Of a stretch of DNA of 50,334 nt, positions 43,201 to 50,334 are shown piece after piece. The notes under the pieces were generated by a model. It had not been told where the DNA came from, did not search any database, and saw only the letters and a program-made list of their open reading frames with translations. The position numbers were made by a program, and so were the translations under genes. The DNA comes from Betaproteobacteria bacterium RIFCSPLOWO2_12_FULL_62_58 (GTDB taxonomy: Bacteria; Pseudomonadota; Gammaproteobacteria; Burkholderiales; SG8-41): positions 1 through 50,334 of the forward strand of contig MERI01000199.1 in the NCBI GenBank assembly GCA_001772005.1, given 5' to 3'. Every line of letters starts with the position of its first letter. Position 1 is the stretch's first letter.

Positions 43201-43781
43201 CGCACCAGTCCATCCGCCACGCGCTGCGGCTGCTGCAGGATGTGGGTCTGGGCTATCTCACGCTGGGTCAGCAAAGTCCCACGCTCTCCGGCGGCGAAGC
43301 GCAGCGCATCAAGCTCGTCACCGAACTCGCCAAGGTGCGCACCCCTCACCCCAACCCTCTTCCCGCCACGCGGGGAGAGGGTGTTGCTGCGGCGATGCCT
43401 CTAAAAGATTCCCTCGCCCCCAAGTCGCTGGGGGAGAGGGCTGGGGTGAGGGGGCAGAACCACACGCTCTATGTCCTCGACGAACCGACCGTCGGGCTGC
43501 ATATGGCCGACGTGGAGAGGTTGATCGGCGTGCTGCATCGGCTGGTGAACGCGGGCAATACGGTGGTCGTAATCGAGCACAATCTTGACATCATCGCCGA
43601 GGCCGACTGGATCCTGGACCTCGGCCCCGAAGGAGGTGACGCCGGCGGACGCATCGTCGCGCAGGGCGCGCCGGAGGCGGTGGCGAAGGACCCCGCGCGC
43701 TCCCACACGGCACGCATCCTCGCCGAGTTTCTTCGCGAGCGCCGTGCCACGGTGAACTCATCCGTCGCTGCGGCGCGCTGA
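37272..43781 (+). CDS. uvrA: Double-length UvrA-like excinuclease subunit with repeat insertions
   Basis: 2169 residues from ATG 37272, about twice the usual 940. It contains two complete UvrA units in tandem, so four ABC ATPase cores. Walker A motifs (GVSGSGKS) lie near 77, 788, 1250 and 1784; signatures (LSGGE.QR) near 635, 977, 1631 and 2005; Walker B (LDEP or FDEP) near 656, 1065, 1652 and 2066. Zinc-finger cysteines are in each half (for example CADC...CDTC and CPSC...CTAC). UvrA recognises DNA damage in nucleotide excision repair. Such double proteins occur in some betaproteobacteria beside a normal uvrA. Seven in-frame repeat-derived segments interrupt the alignment, all apparently in loops, leaving every motif intact. 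Confidence 0.9.
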   Translation: MSDTGSDAAPKTHAEGLLSSPSAADVLTGHASAPPALRSGGSGSTARGAIVIRGARQNNLKNLTLELPTNELIVVTGVSGSGKSSLVFDTLYAEGQRRYVETFSPYARQFLDRMDKPRVDAIEGIPPAIAIDQTNPVRTSRSTVGTMTELNDHLKLLFARAAHLHCRGCGRRVARDTPESIYAEIVARARAVGDPRLVVTFPVMVPRNFSETEVRVLLEQQGYTRIHAKHGRTLDVIQDRLRASTAGRARLIEGLESALKIGQGRVNVYPLAGGEEIHHSSLITHHSPWRFSTALHCADCDIHYQDPTPSLFSFNSPLGACDTCRGFGRVIGVDYGLIVSDESKTLRAGAVRPWQTPSYSECQDDLVQYAKKRGVPLDMPWRDLTAEQRRWVLEGEAGWVSWRKSWPGTWYGVGRFFKWLETKAYKMHIRVLLSKYRAYTPCGECAGARLKTEALLWRLGTRDDADRVLGTETRFRPTGASFSDDTLTALPGLTVHDLVLLPIERCRAFIESLSLPWAPAKRASQANNSSQVGAMTASGVASPEGARRRAEEGPLWGSDPEDALGAGIDAPMSGSTVASPQAGPLLNVTPAPAPPSGAPLDKATDLLLTEIRTRLSYLTTVGLGYLTLDRQSRTLSGGEVQRINLTTALGTSLVNTLFVLDEPSIGLHPRDMGRVIDVMHKLRDAGNSLVVVEHDPQVMLRADRILDMGPGPAERGGEVVFFGTPDALKQSRTLTADYLSGRKRADERILPNPPLENGGAIELLGAAEHNLKGIDVAIPLQRLVCITGVSGSGKSTLVQDVLYAALLKTKGRPTEAPGSHRALRGHELIADVVMVDQSPIGRTTRSNPASYVGAFAAIRDLFAREPLAKERGYTAGTFSFNSGNGRCPTCGGNGFEHVEMQFLSDVYLRCPDCDGRRYRSEVLELTIRGKSIADVLDMTVSEASAYFSDQPEVQRTLKPLADVGLEYLKLGQPVPTLSGGEAQRLKLAGHLAEAARTTPAPALTPAPLPEGEGGFVRLRRPVGGATPPLEGGEKKPDTPAAILPSSSRRGARDNPEGGVVDRGNLFLFDEPTTGLHFDDVAKLLRAFRQLIAAGHSLVVIEHNVDVIRACDWIIDLGPEGGDAGGEIVCSGTLHQVMAHARSHTGKALRQYEAALQSPSPLRGEGRDGGEASSVVVATHPHPIPSVPSSLTLLPTGEGELEPPLSPRERGGGEGWRGRETIRIHNAREHNLKNIDVDIPRGTFTVVTGVSGSGKSTLAFDILFAEGQRRYLESLNAYARQFVQAAARPDVDAIFGIPPTVAIEQRVSRGGRKSTVATLTEIYHFLRLLYVKLGTQYCPDCEVAIEPQSADSIVARILRDYRGTRIGLLAPLVVSRKGYYTDLAKWAAAKGYTHLRVDGEFLPTGKWPRLSRFQEHTIELPVADVRVAPENEALLREGLARALEFGKGVVHMLGNLDSLAQAMAHRDPSLANMTQAVFSVKRACPSCGRSFAELDPRLFSFNSKHGWCTACYGTGLKLSGVDWDEEREKTGAEDHVLDSWLEWLAIDETCPSCNGKRLNREALAVRYRDASIAELTALPVAKVAEFFCDVDLKGREAEIARDIVAELGSRLAFLDEVGLSYLALDRAAPTLSGGEAQRIRLASQLGSNLRGVCYILDEPTIGLHARDNRVLLDTLQRLEAKGNTLVVVEHDEDTIRRAAHVIDLGPGAGKLGGRVIAEGSAAELMHHPESLTGKFLAAPLRHPLHEPRKVGRETPALEIAGTSLHNLKNLEVRVPLGRLVVVTGVSGSGKSTLARDVLYANLQRLFATRRAEPRRKDEGGRRKAEGKGAARERDSSFIRHPSSFSFIGCREIRGWESIGRVLEVDQTPIGKTPRSCPATYVGFWDPVRRLFAEVTEARMRGYTASRFSFNTKGGRCDACEGQGLRKIEMSFLPDVKVTCEVCGGARFNAETLAVRFKDTSIGAVLAMSVDEAVEFFSAHQSIRHALRLLQDVGLGYLTLGQQSPTLSGGEAQRIKLVTELAKVRTPHPNPLPATRGEGVAAAMPLKDSLAPKSLGERAGVRGQNHTLYVLDEPTVGLHMADVERLIGVLHRLVNAGNTVVVIEHNLDIIAEADWILDLGPEGGDAGGRIVAQGAPEAVAKDPARSHTARILAEFLRERRATVNSSVAAAR
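38098..38153. repeat. uvrA in-frame insertion 1: 7-bp CATCACT array plus hairpin
   Basis: Four units of (C/T)ATCACT at 38103-38130 are followed by a perfect 10-bp stem CGCCGTGGAG / CTCCACGGCG around GTT (38131-38153). The array encodes [12 protein letters not shown] just before the first zinc-finger cysteines; the stem lies over partly conserved codons. Confidence 0.75.
38822..39066. repeat. uvrA in-frame insertion 2: GGTCGCATCCCC repeats
   Basis: A segment of about 80 codons separates FIESLSLP from [11 protein letters not shown], which are near-adjacent in relatives. It contains two copies of GGTCGCATCCCC (near 38888 and 38999), each followed by a complementary GGGG stretch. The encoded peptide is Ala, Gly, Pro and Ser-rich. 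Confidence 0.75.
39517..39549. repeat. uvrA in-frame insertion 3: CTCCCC/GGGGGAG hairpin
   Basis: CTCCCCA...TGGGGGAG around CCCTCCTTTGGAAA encodes [12 protein letters not shown] between the first and second ABC cores of the first half. The CCTCCTTTGGAA core recurs in insertion 4. Confidence 0.75.
40254..40464. repeat. uvrA in-frame insertion 4: three hairpins between signature and Walker B
   Basis: Three perfect stems are present: CCCCTCTCCC/GGGAGAGGGG (40288-40310), CCCCTCCTT/AAGGAGGGG (40348-40368) and CCCCTCCTCG/CGAGGAGGGG (40400-40420). They encode about 70 residues between [10 protein letters not shown] and [12 protein letters not shown], where normal UvrA has a loop of about ten. Confidence 0.9.
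40736..40925. repeat. uvrA in-frame insertion 5: three hairpins at the inter-half junction
   Basis: Stems are CCTTCCCCC/GGGGGAAGG (40743-40765), CCCTTCTCCC/GGGAGAAGGG (40843-40865) and CCCCTCTCCC/GGGAGAGGGG (40878-40900). They encode the linker joining the two UvrA halves (about 1155-1218). Confidence 0.9.
42713..42809. repeat. uvrA in-frame insertion 6: GGCGGAA and ATCCGTC 7-bp arrays
   Basis: About three GGCGGAA units (42723-42745) are followed by CATCC/GTCATCC units (42772-42799). AAGGATGA on the left and TCATCCTT on the right are complementary. The encoded peptide is Arg, Lys and Glu-rich, then Ser and Phe-rich. The same GGCGGAAGG motif forms the tail of the GIY-YIG gene at 5216-5242. 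Confidence 0.8.
43341..43458. repeat. uvrA in-frame insertion 7: composite inverted repeat
   Basis: Outer arms CCCTCACCCCAACCCTC (43343-43359) and GAGGGCTGGGGTGAGGG (43436-43452) pair at 16 of 17 positions and enclose two smaller hairpins. It lies between [18 protein letters not shown] and [12 protein letters not shown], the same loop as insertion 4. Its left arm matches the repeat in the Mrr-type gene. Confidence 0.9.
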
Positions 43782-43848
43782 CGCGCGGCAATTGATCGCG
43801 TTTATAATCGGCGTAGTCTTCCGTTCAATCCGGCACTGAGGAGCGAAT

Positions 43849-44352
43849 TTGCACTATCGCGACCGACGTAGTTTTCGCAACTGCCTGCTCGCACTGGCGG
43901 CGCTCGCATTAGCGGCCATGCAGGGCTGCACCACTGCACCGGCTCCCGTCGAGGCGCCGCGGGAAGCCGTGCCCGTTCCGGCCCCCGCTCCCGTTTCCGT
44001 CCCTGATGGGGGCTGGGAGCTGGTCACATCAAGCTTCGTCGGGGCCGGGCGGATACCCGGCGTGCCGCGCGCCACGCTCGCGTTCACGGACGGGCGGGTG
44101 TCCGCCTTCGGCGGGTGCAACACCGCCAACGCCGCGGCGCGCAACACCGCCGGCCGGCTTGAGGTGCTGGCGCTGACCAACACCCGCCGCAGCTGCCCCG
44201 AACCGCTGGGTGTGTTCGAAACTCGCTTTTTCAATCTGCTTCAAGCGCAGCCCGTCTTTCGCATCGACAGCGATACGCTGACGCTCGCCGCCGGGGATCA
44301 CAGCGCGAGATTCCGACGCGTCGCAGGCCGTCCGGCCGCAAAAGAGCCGTGA
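43849..44352 (+). CDS. META-domain (HslJ-like) lipoprotein
   Basis: 167 residues from TTG 43849, supported by a GAGGAG site six bases upstream and a proper signal sequence. CLLALAALALAAMQGC looks like a lipobox with an unusual Met-Gln-Gly before Cys. A Pro/Ala spacer leads to the META domain (about 55-160): GWELVTSSFVGAGRIPG, RVSAFGGCNTANAA and RRSCPEPLGVFETRFFNLL. META/HslJ proteins are envelope proteins linked to heat-induced or novobiocin tolerance in E. coli. It is 34 bases upstream of pdxH. Confidence 0.82.
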   Translation: MHYRDRRSFRNCLLALAALALAAMQGCTTAPAPVEAPREAVPVPAPAPVSVPDGGWELVTSSFVGAGRIPGVPRATLAFTDGRVSAFGGCNTANAAARNTAGRLEVLALTNTRRSCPEPLGVFETRFFNLLQAQPVFRIDSDTLTLAAGDHSARFRRVAGRPAAKEP

Positions 44353-44385
44353 AGCCGTGAAATTACGCCGGGGTGACATCCATAA

Positions 44386-45000
44386 ATGGCGGAAAACCGT
44401 CCCGCATTGAACGAAGCGAACGTCGAGCACGATCCGATCGCACAGTTCGCGCAGTGGTACGATGATGCGCGCGCCGTGGAGCGTCCGCTGCCCCATGCGG
44501 TGGCGCTCGCCACGGCGACCAGCGGCGGCCGCCCGTCGCTGCGCATGGTGCTGCTGAAGGATTTCGACGCGCACGGCTTCGTGTTTTTCACCAACTACAG
44601 GAGCCGCAAAGGCCGCGAGCTGGCGAAGAACGCGCGCGCGAGCCTGCTGTTCTACTGGGGGAGCCTCGAACGGCAGGTGCGCATCGAGGGACGGGTTGCC
44701 AAGGTGTCGCGGCGCGAATCGGATGACTACTTCAGGACGCGCCCGCGCGGCAGCCAGCTCTCCGCCTGGGCCTCGCCCCAGAGCGAAGTGCTGGCGGGCC
44801 GTGCTGACATCGAGCGGCGTTTCGCTGCCGCTGCGGAAAAATATTCGGACGATATCCCGCGACCGCCACAGTGGGGTGGTTACCGATTGATTCCCGAAGC
44901 GATCGAGTTCTGGCAGGGACGCGAGGATCGCCTGCACGATCGGCTGTGCTACCGGCGCGCGCGCGACGGCCGCTGGCGTATCGAGCGCCTCGCGCCTTGA
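44386..45000 (+). CDS. pdxH: Pyridoxamine 5'-phosphate oxidase
   Basis: 204 residues, close to the usual 210-218. FMN-binding segments RPSLRMVLLKDFDAHGFVFFTNYRSRKG and LLFYWGSLERQVRIEG are clear. The C-terminal PWGGYR-like segment (PPQWGGYRLIPEAIEFWQGREDRLHDR) is diagnostic. It oxidises pyridoxamine or pyridoxine phosphate to pyridoxal phosphate in vitamin B6 synthesis and salvage. It is convergent with gor. No defects are seen. Confidence 0.95.
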   Translation: MAENRPALNEANVEHDPIAQFAQWYDDARAVERPLPHAVALATATSGGRPSLRMVLLKDFDAHGFVFFTNYRSRKGRELAKNARASLLFYWGSLERQVRIEGRVAKVSRRESDDYFRTRPRGSQLSAWASPQSEVLAGRADIERRFAAAAEKYSDDIPRPPQWGGYRLIPEAIEFWQGREDRLHDRLCYRRARDGRWRIERLAP

Positions 45001-45074
45001 CCGCCTGCTCCCGACGGCAACACCATCGGGCCGCGCGCTGGAACTCGGGACTCACCCGCCATGGAATGGTTCAC

Positions 45075-46427
45075 TTATGCGACCGCCTCGCGCAGCGTCA
45101 CGAACTCTTCGGCGGTGGTGGGATGGATGCCGATCGTCGCATCGAACTGGCGCTTGGTCGCGCCGCATTTGAGCGCCACCGCGAAGCCCTGAATGATCTC
45201 GCCCGCTTCGGGCCCCACCATGTGCACGCCGAGCACTCGTTCGCTCGCCCGGTCCACCACGAGCTTCATCAGCACCTTTTCCGAACGGTCGGTCAGCGTG
45301 TGTTTGAGCGGCGTGAATGTCGTGCGGTAGATCGCGATATCGAAACCCCGCTTGCGCGCTTCCGCTTCGGAGAGCCCGACCGTGCCTACGTTGGGATGAC
45401 TGAAGATCGTGGTCGGGATGTTCTCATACTCGATCATGCGCGCCCCTTTGTTGAACAGACGGTCGGCCACCACCATGCCTTCGGCCAGTGCAACGGGGGT
45501 CAGCAGCAGGCGATCGGTGACATCGCCGATAGCGTGTATCGAGGGCACGCTGGTCCGGAAATTCTCATCGACGATCACCGCGCCGTTCTCCGCCAGCCTG
45601 ACGCCCGCATTCTCCAGGCCCAGCGCGCGCGTGTTGGGCGCGCGTCCTGTGGCAAGCATCACGCCATCGCTTTCCAGCACTGTGCCGTCGGTGAGCGTAC
45701 TTTCGAGCGACGAGCCACGCGCGATTACGGCGATATTCCGCTCGTAGAGGATGCGGATACCCTTCGCCGCCATCTGCTCGCCCAGAAACCGGCCGAGATC
45801 GGCGTCGAAAGACTTCAAAAGCCGCGGGCCGCGATAGACGAGCGTCGTGTCCACGCCAAGCCCGTTGAAGATCGACGCAAACTCGACCGCGACATAGCCG
45901 CCGCCGAACACCACCACCCGCCGCGGCAGTTCGGGCAGATGAAACGCCTCGTTGGACGTGAAACCGAGTTCCGCGCCGGGAATCGGCGGCTTCACCGGCC
46001 AGCCGCCGGTCGCGATCAGCATGTGTTCCGCGGTAACGCGCCGGCCGCCGATTTCCACCGTGTGCGGGTCGATCACCGTCGCGCGGGCGCTGAAAATTCT
46101 GACTCCCGAGCTCTCCAGCAGTTTCTCGTAGACGCCGTTGAGCCGTGCGATTTCCTTGTCCTTGTTGGCGACGAGCGTCTTCCAGTCGAAGCCCGGCGCC
46201 CCGGGACGCCAGCCGTAACGCACGGCATCCTCGAAATCCTCGTGGAAATGCGCGGCGTAGGAAAAGAGCTTCTTCGGGATGCAGCCGACGTTCACACAAG
46301 TGCCGCCGAGATAGCGCTCTTCGGCGACCGCCGCGCGCGCGCCAAAACCCGCCGCCCAGCGAGTGGCGCGCACCCCGCCCGAGCCCGCGCCGATGGTGAA
46401 CAGATCGTAATCGTACCGTGACATCAT
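45075..46427 (-). CDS. gor: Glutathione-disulfide reductase
   Basis: 450 residues. FAD loop TIGAGSGGVRATRWAA, redox disulfide GGTCVNVGCIPKKL (Cys44 and Cys49), NADPH-binding VVVFGGGYVAVEFASIFNGLG and the C-terminal active-site GIHPTTAEE with His at about 435 are all present. AIGDVTDRLLLTPVALAEG is the second FAD contact. It keeps glutathione reduced in the cytoplasm using NADPH. The 225-base divergent region to the GGEEF gene at 46653 would hold both promoters. Confidence 0.95.
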   Translation of the reverse strand: MMSRYDYDLFTIGAGSGGVRATRWAAGFGARAAVAEERYLGGTCVNVGCIPKKLFSYAAHFHEDFEDAVRYGWRPGAPGFDWKTLVANKDKEIARLNGVYEKLLESSGVRIFSARATVIDPHTVEIGGRRVTAEHMLIATGGWPVKPPIPGAELGFTSNEAFHLPELPRRVVVFGGGYVAVEFASIFNGLGVDTTLVYRGPRLLKSFDADLGRFLGEQMAAKGIRILYERNIAVIARGSSLESTLTDGTVLESDGVMLATGRAPNTRALGLENAGVRLAENGAVIVDENFRTSVPSIHAIGDVTDRLLLTPVALAEGMVVADRLFNKGARMIEYENIPTTIFSHPNVGTVGLSEAEARKRGFDIAIYRTTFTPLKHTLTDRSEKVLMKLVVDRASERVLGVHMVGPEAGEIIQGFAVALKCGATKRQFDATIGIHPTTAEEFVTLREAVA

Positions 46428-46652
46428 TTTCTCCGGAGCAAACAGTTACGCTGGGTAATATCGACATGCGCTCCAAACTGATGAGATCTGCGATCCGCGC
46501 CGGCGCGACAGGGCGCGACCACCGACGATCGACTTGTCAGTCGGCGTGCTATTATCGCAGGCAAAATATCATGTTGTCTTCCAGACGTTAACCTTCCCTG
46601 AAACGCCCCTGGTCCGCTTGCCGAATCGCCATTACATCCCTCGTGGTGCCGC

Positions 46653-47879
46653 GTGAGACTTCGTCCGGCACTGCTCAACCTCGCAATGCCAGCCGCGGTA
46701 TTGGTCGCCGCCTCCGTTCTGGTTTCGTACGTCAACGCGCTGCCCTCCTCGCTCGCGGGACTCAAGGTTTACGGGACCTACATCGTCCTCGCGCTGGGCC
46801 TGCTGGTCAGCCTCGTGTTCCGGCGCGGGCGCGTGTTGTTCGCCGTGCTGACGCTCACCGTCGCATATGTAAGCTTCCGGTTCTTCCTGCAGAGCGGGCA
46901 GGATAAGTTCGTGGCATATGCCGTATTTTCCGTGCTTTGCCTGTTTGTGCCGTTCAACCTGGGGGCCCTGAGCCTGCTCAAGGAGCGTGGCACCTTCAAT
47001 CGGCATGGTTTGCAGCGACTGGTGGTCATCGTGGTGCAGATCGCATTCGCGGCGTGGGTTGTGCTCTCGCGTAACGTGACGACGGTCGAATGGGCGTACC
47101 ACCCGCTCGTAGAGACTGGATTGTCTGCAACGAGCCCGGTGCCGCAGCTCGGTATTGCGGTGATCGCGCTCTGCTTCGTGACGAGCCTCTGGGCATGGCT
47201 GGTCACGCGTTCGGCGATCGATCTGGGGATGGCCGGTGCGGTAGCCGCTTTCGGGATCGCCGCACACGGCATCACGACGCCCAATATGTTTGCAGTGTTC
47301 GTTACGGCGGCGGCATTGATTCTGATGATCGCCGTGCTGCAGGATACTTTCCGCATGGCGTTCCGCGATGAGCTCACCGGACTGCCCAGCCGTCGCACCT
47401 TGAACGAGCGGCTGGCGGGCGTTGGCCGCAGCTATACGGTCGCGATGCTTGACGTCGACCGCTTTAAGGGCCTTAACGACCACTATGGCCATGACGTCGG
47501 CGACCAGGTGCTGAAGATGGTCGCCGCGCAGCTCGCGCAGGTGGGCGGGGGCGGCAATGCCTATCGCTACGGCGGCGAGGAATTCACTCTGCTCTTCCCC
47601 GGCAAGTCGGTCGACGAGGCACTCCCGCACCTGGAAGCGCTGCGTGAGGACATTGCAAGCCGCAAACTCGCGCTGCGCAAGTCCGACCGCCCGGCTCGGG
47701 CCGATTCGGGCAAGGGACGACGCGGCGCGCATGCTACCGACAGCGCGGTGTCAGTGACGGTCAGCATCGGCGTCGCGGAAAGAAACGAGCGGCTCGCCAC
47801 GCCCGACGGCGTCATCCAGGCCGCGGACAAGGCGCTCTACCGCGCGAAAAGCAAAGGCCGGAATCAGGTAAGTCGCTGA
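46653..47879 (+). CDS. Membrane diguanylate cyclase (GGEEF), second copy
   Basis: 408 residues from GTG 46653. About seven hydrophobic segments precede the GGEEF domain, which begins at about 240 (FRDELTGLPSRRTLNERL). The active site RYGGEEF is intact. The RxxD inhibitory site is absent: the matching position reads GGGNAYRYGGEEF. It should synthesise cyclic di-GMP without the usual product inhibition. A basic loop (RKSDRPARADSGKGRRGAH) is inserted before the final SVTVSIGVAE segment. Confidence 0.92.
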   Translation: MRLRPALLNLAMPAAVLVAASVLVSYVNALPSSLAGLKVYGTYIVLALGLLVSLVFRRGRVLFAVLTLTVAYVSFRFFLQSGQDKFVAYAVFSVLCLFVPFNLGALSLLKERGTFNRHGLQRLVVIVVQIAFAAWVVLSRNVTTVEWAYHPLVETGLSATSPVPQLGIAVIALCFVTSLWAWLVTRSAIDLGMAGAVAAFGIAAHGITTPNMFAVFVTAAALILMIAVLQDTFRMAFRDELTGLPSRRTLNERLAGVGRSYTVAMLDVDRFKGLNDHYGHDVGDQVLKMVAAQLAQVGGGGNAYRYGGEEFTLLFPGKSVDEALPHLEALREDIASRKLALRKSDRPARADSGKGRRGAHATDSAVSVTVSIGVAERNERLATPDGVIQAADKALYRAKSKGRNQVSR

Positions 47880-47936
47880 CTCGGCGCGGCGGAGTAAAAT
47901 GTCGGGACGCCTCTCTCCTGCCCTCCCGACTCACGC

Positions 47937-48617
47937 ATGAGCCCGATGACCAAACTCCTGATCGCAACCGCCGCGTTTCTCGCGACCCATTACCTATCGA
48001 GCACGCCGCTGCGCGCGAGGCTCATCAATGCGCTCGGGAATAACGGCTATCTGGTGCTCTACAGCGCTGCCGCGGTCGCAACACTCGTGGCGATGATCTG
48101 GGCCTACTATCGCGCGCCGTTCATCGGGTTGTGGTATGTGCCGGCTCTGCGCTATGTGCCGCTCATGGTGATGCCGGTGTCGATGGCGCTGATCGCCTGC
48201 AGTCTCATGACCCCCAGTCCGACACTGGTCGGCGGCGATCGCCTGTTGAAGAACGAAGAGCCGGCGCGCGGCATTCTGCGCATCACGCGCCACCCCATGA
48301 TGTGGGGCATCGCGCTGTGGGCGGCAAGCCACATCTTCGCGCGCGGCGATGCGGCTTCACTCATTTTCTTCGGCGGCTTTCTCGTGCTTGCGCTCTCCGG
48401 CACGGCGCTGATCGACCGCCGCAAGCGGACAACGACGGGCACAGACTGGCAGCGCTTCGAGCGTGCGACGTCAAATGTGCCGTTCGCCGCCATCGCCGGC
48501 GGCAGGAATCAGCTCAAGCTCGCCGAGATCGGCTGGATCCGGTTACTCGTGGGCATCGCGCTTTATGTCGTCATGCTGATGTTGCATTCCTACATCCTCG
48601 GCGCAAGACCGTACTGA
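47937..48617 (+). CDS. nnrU: NnrU family protein
   Basis: 226 residues with six probable membrane helices. RGILRITRHPMMWGIALWAASH is the NnrU/isoprenylcysteine-methyltransferase-like motif. The N-terminus FLATHYLSSTPLRARLINALG is typical. NnrU was found next to denitrification genes and is needed for nitrite/nitric oxide reduction in some hosts, but no denitrification gene is in this window. It converges with pit, 26 bases away. Confidence 0.88.
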   Translation: MSPMTKLLIATAAFLATHYLSSTPLRARLINALGNNGYLVLYSAAAVATLVAMIWAYYRAPFIGLWYVPALRYVPLMVMPVSMALIACSLMTPSPTLVGGDRLLKNEEPARGILRITRHPMMWGIALWAASHIFARGDAASLIFFGGFLVLALSGTALIDRRKRTTTGTDWQRFERATSNVPFAAIAGGRNQLKLAEIGWIRLLVGIALYVVMLMLHSYILGARPY

Positions 48618-48643
48618 GCCGGGCCCCGGCGGCGCTGCTCACG

Positions 48644-49636
48644 CTACAGATAACTCCGACTCAGCCACCAGGCAACGGCGGCGACGAAAGCGGAGCAGGG
48701 AATGGTGAATATCCACGCCCACACGATGCCGGCGGCCACGCCCCAGCGCACTGCGGAGAGCTTCTGCACCGAACCCACGCCGACGATCGAGCCGGTGATG
48801 GTGTGGGTGGTCGATACCGGAATGCCGAGTCCGGTGGCGAGAAACAGCGTCATCGCGCCGCTGGTTTCGGCACAAAATCCACTCACCGGCTTCAGCCGCG
48901 TGATCTTCTGGCCCATCGTCTTGACGATGCGCCAGCCGCCGAGCAAAGTCCCGATCGCGATCGTCCCGTAACAGGCGAACACCACCCAAAGCGGGAGCGG
49001 GTCCTTCGGCCCGATGGTGCCCGTGGTGATCAGCAGCATCCAGATGATGCCCATGGTTTTCTGCGCGTCGTTGCCGCCGTGACCGAGGCTGTAGAGCCCC
49101 GCTGACACCAACTGCAGCCTGCGGAACCAGCGGTCCACGCGCCGCGGCGTCGTGCGCACGCAGATCCACGACACCGCGAGCACCAGCGCGATGCCGAGCA
49201 CGAAACCGAACGCCGGCGAGAGCACGATTGCCGCGGCGGTCTTAAGGAACCCGCTCGCGATCAGCGTATGTACGCCGCCTTTGGCGACCGCCGCGCCGGC
49301 GAGGCCGCCGATCAGCGCATGGGACGAACTCGACGGGATGCCGTAATACCAGGTGATGACGTTCCAGAAAATCGCGCCGACCAGCGCACCGAAGATTACG
49401 TGATGGTCGACGATCAGCGGATCGATGATGCCTTTGCCGATCGTCGCCGCCACCGCGACGCCGAAGACCAGAAACGCAATGAAGTTGAAGAACGCGGCCC
49501 ACGCCACCGCGGTGAGCGGCCGCAGCACGCGGGTCGATACGACGGTCGCAATCGAGTTCGCCGCATCGTGAAACCCGTTCATGAAGTCGAACGCGAGCGC
49601 GACGAGGATCAGGAACACCAGCATTTCGGAGGTCAT
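48644..49636 (-). CDS. pit: Inorganic phosphate transporter, PiT family
   Basis: 330 residues, about ten helices. Both PiT signature segments are present: FMNGFHDAANSIATVVSTRVL near the start and GGNDAQKTMGIIWM in the middle, along with SSSHALIGGLAGAAVA and VSTTHTITGSIVGVGSV. It imports phosphate as a metal-phosphate complex with protons. The DUF47 gene lies immediately upstream (53 bases) in the same direction, the standard pairing. Confidence 0.94.
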   Translation of the reverse strand: MTSEMLVFLILVALAFDFMNGFHDAANSIATVVSTRVLRPLTAVAWAAFFNFIAFLVFGVAVAATIGKGIIDPLIVDHHVIFGALVGAIFWNVITWYYGIPSSSSHALIGGLAGAAVAKGGVHTLIASGFLKTAAAIVLSPAFGFVLGIALVLAVSWICVRTTPRRVDRWFRRLQLVSAGLYSLGHGGNDAQKTMGIIWMLLITTGTIGPKDPLPLWVVFACYGTIAIGTLLGGWRIVKTMGQKITRLKPVSGFCAETSGAMTLFLATGLGIPVSTTHTITGSIVGVGSVQKLSAVRWGVAAGIVWAWIFTIPCSAFVAAVAWWLSRSYL

Positions 49637-49689
49637 GGGAACGGCTTATTGTTGTTGAGAATGACCGGGAGCGGACAGCGTGCCGCCGC

Positions 49690-50316
49690 TCACGAGTTTT
49701 CGAGCACGATGCCTTCAATGATGTTGGCAACGTCTTCGCACACATCGGTCACCGTTTCCAGCGTTTGGTAGACGGCGCGAAGCTTGATCACCTGGCGCAC
49801 GTCAGGTTCATCGCGGAAAAGTTTCGCCATCGCGGCCCGCATGACGTGGTCGGCCTCGGACTCGAACCTGTCGATTTCCTCGCAGATCTGCATGATGGCG
49901 GCGGCGTTTTTCATGTTCGACAGCAGCTTGACCGCTGCCTGGACCTTCTCGCAGCAAGCCACGCAGATGTCGGCCAGTCGCCTTTCCTGCTCCGTGACGA
50001 CCCGAATATCATAAATATAGACCAACTGTGCCGCGTCCTCGATCAGGTCGAGGATGTCGTCCATCTTGGTGATGAGCTGGTGGATGTCGTCGCGGTCGAG
50101 CGGCGTGATGAAAGTCTTGTGCAGCAGCTCGATGGTGCTGCGGGTGATCCTGTCGGCGCGCTTTTCGACCGATTCAATGACATGGGCGCGACGCTCGAGA
50201 TCGTCGCCGCTTGCAATCAGCTCTGCGAGTTCGCGGCTGCCCTGCACTACGAGGTCCGCGTGCTCATTGAAAAACTCGAAAAACCTGCCTTCCTTCGGCA
50301 TCAAGCGACCAAACAT
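49690..50316 (-). CDS. DUF47 (PhoU-like) regulator of phosphate transport
   Basis: 208 residues, all alpha-helical. RLMPKEGRFFEFFNEHADLVVQGSRELAELI at the start and DRDDIHQLITKMDDILDLIEDAAQLV in the middle are typical of DUF47/TIGR00153. These proteins resemble PhoU and are thought to control the PiT permease encoded just downstream. The start at ATG 50316 is supported by a GAGGACG site. Confidence 0.93.
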   Translation of the reverse strand: MFGRLMPKEGRFFEFFNEHADLVVQGSRELAELIASGDDLERRAHVIESVEKRADRITRSTIELLHKTFITPLDRDDIHQLITKMDDILDLIEDAAQLVYIYDIRVVTEQERRLADICVACCEKVQAAVKLLSNMKNAAAIMQICEEIDRFESEADHVMRAAMAKLFRDEPDVRQVIKLRAVYQTLETVTDVCEDVANIIEGIVLENS

Positions 50317-50334
50317 GGCGTCCTCTCGGTAGCG

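Noticed and set aside
46534-46555. TTGTCA and TATTAT as a promoter for the second GGEEF gene
   Set aside because: The spacing is only 10 bases, too short for a sigma-70 promoter.
46632-47732. 366-codon minus-strand frame
   Set aside because: It is antisense to the GGEEF gene and low in complexity.
48618-48643. GCCGGG-C-CCCGGC palindrome as a bidirectional terminator between nnrU and pit
   Set aside because: With a one-base centre and no T-run it cannot form a good terminator hairpin.

Overview
The window looks like a chromosomal segment of a GC-rich betaproteobacterium, probably an uncultured member of the Burkholderiales. The evidence is an expansion of Bug (TctC-type) periplasmic binding proteins, a double-length UvrA of the kind I recall from Burkholderia and Ralstonia relatives, and gor, pdxH, ettA and pit/DUF47 genes of proteobacterial type. 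I found no rRNA, tRNA or CRISPR array. Nothing ties the taxonomy down further.

Layout. (1) 1-6450 is a decaying defence and toxin-antitoxin island: a VapC/FitB-like PIN toxin end, an SNF2 helicase remnant with an internal stop, an AT-richer gene resembling a permuted NlpC/P60 (papain-like) enzyme, an Mrr-type membrane-anchored nuclease with a zinc ribbon, a Fic protein with a small convergent ORF, a GIY-YIG nuclease, and a DUF433/DUF5615/PIN remnant. (2) 6486-18330 is a catabolic region: five Bug binding proteins (one only a C-terminal fragment), an M81 (MlrC) peptidase, an Asp/Glu racemase, a Gfo/Idh/MocA oxidoreductase, a zinc alcohol dehydrogenase, SDRs and an IS91 transposase remnant. No TctA/TctB membrane subunit is present. 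(3) 18338-26727 is mixed: small envelope proteins, an MFS transporter, an AsmA-like protein, an SDR, an orphan long-form HisG and a ketopantoate-reductase-like enzyme. (4) 26732-30286 is a sulfur-redox operon: octaheme cytochrome c, cytochrome b and a YeeE/YedE transporter, preceded by an FNR-type site placed exactly as in a class II activated promoter. (5) 30342-50316 is core and housekeeping: ettA, a Ub-Mut7-C protein, two GGEEF proteins, a second zinc alcohol dehydrogenase, a cPGS-like GTPase, the giant uvrA, a META lipoprotein, pdxH, gor, nnrU, pit and DUF47.

The most unusual signal is a population of short repeats: GC-rich hairpin elements, 7-, 13- and 14-bp tandem arrays, and a TTAGGGGAC palindrome. 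They lie between genes and also, in frame, inside genes. The double-length uvrA (2169 aa) carries seven such in-frame insertions. Two sit in the same structural loop (between the ABC signature and Walker B) of the C-terminal ATPase domain of each half. The Mrr-type nuclease carries one copy of the same element family in its linker, and the GIY-YIG nuclease has a repeat-derived tail. This resembles the in-frame palindromic elements described in Rickettsia, but the elements here belong to different families.
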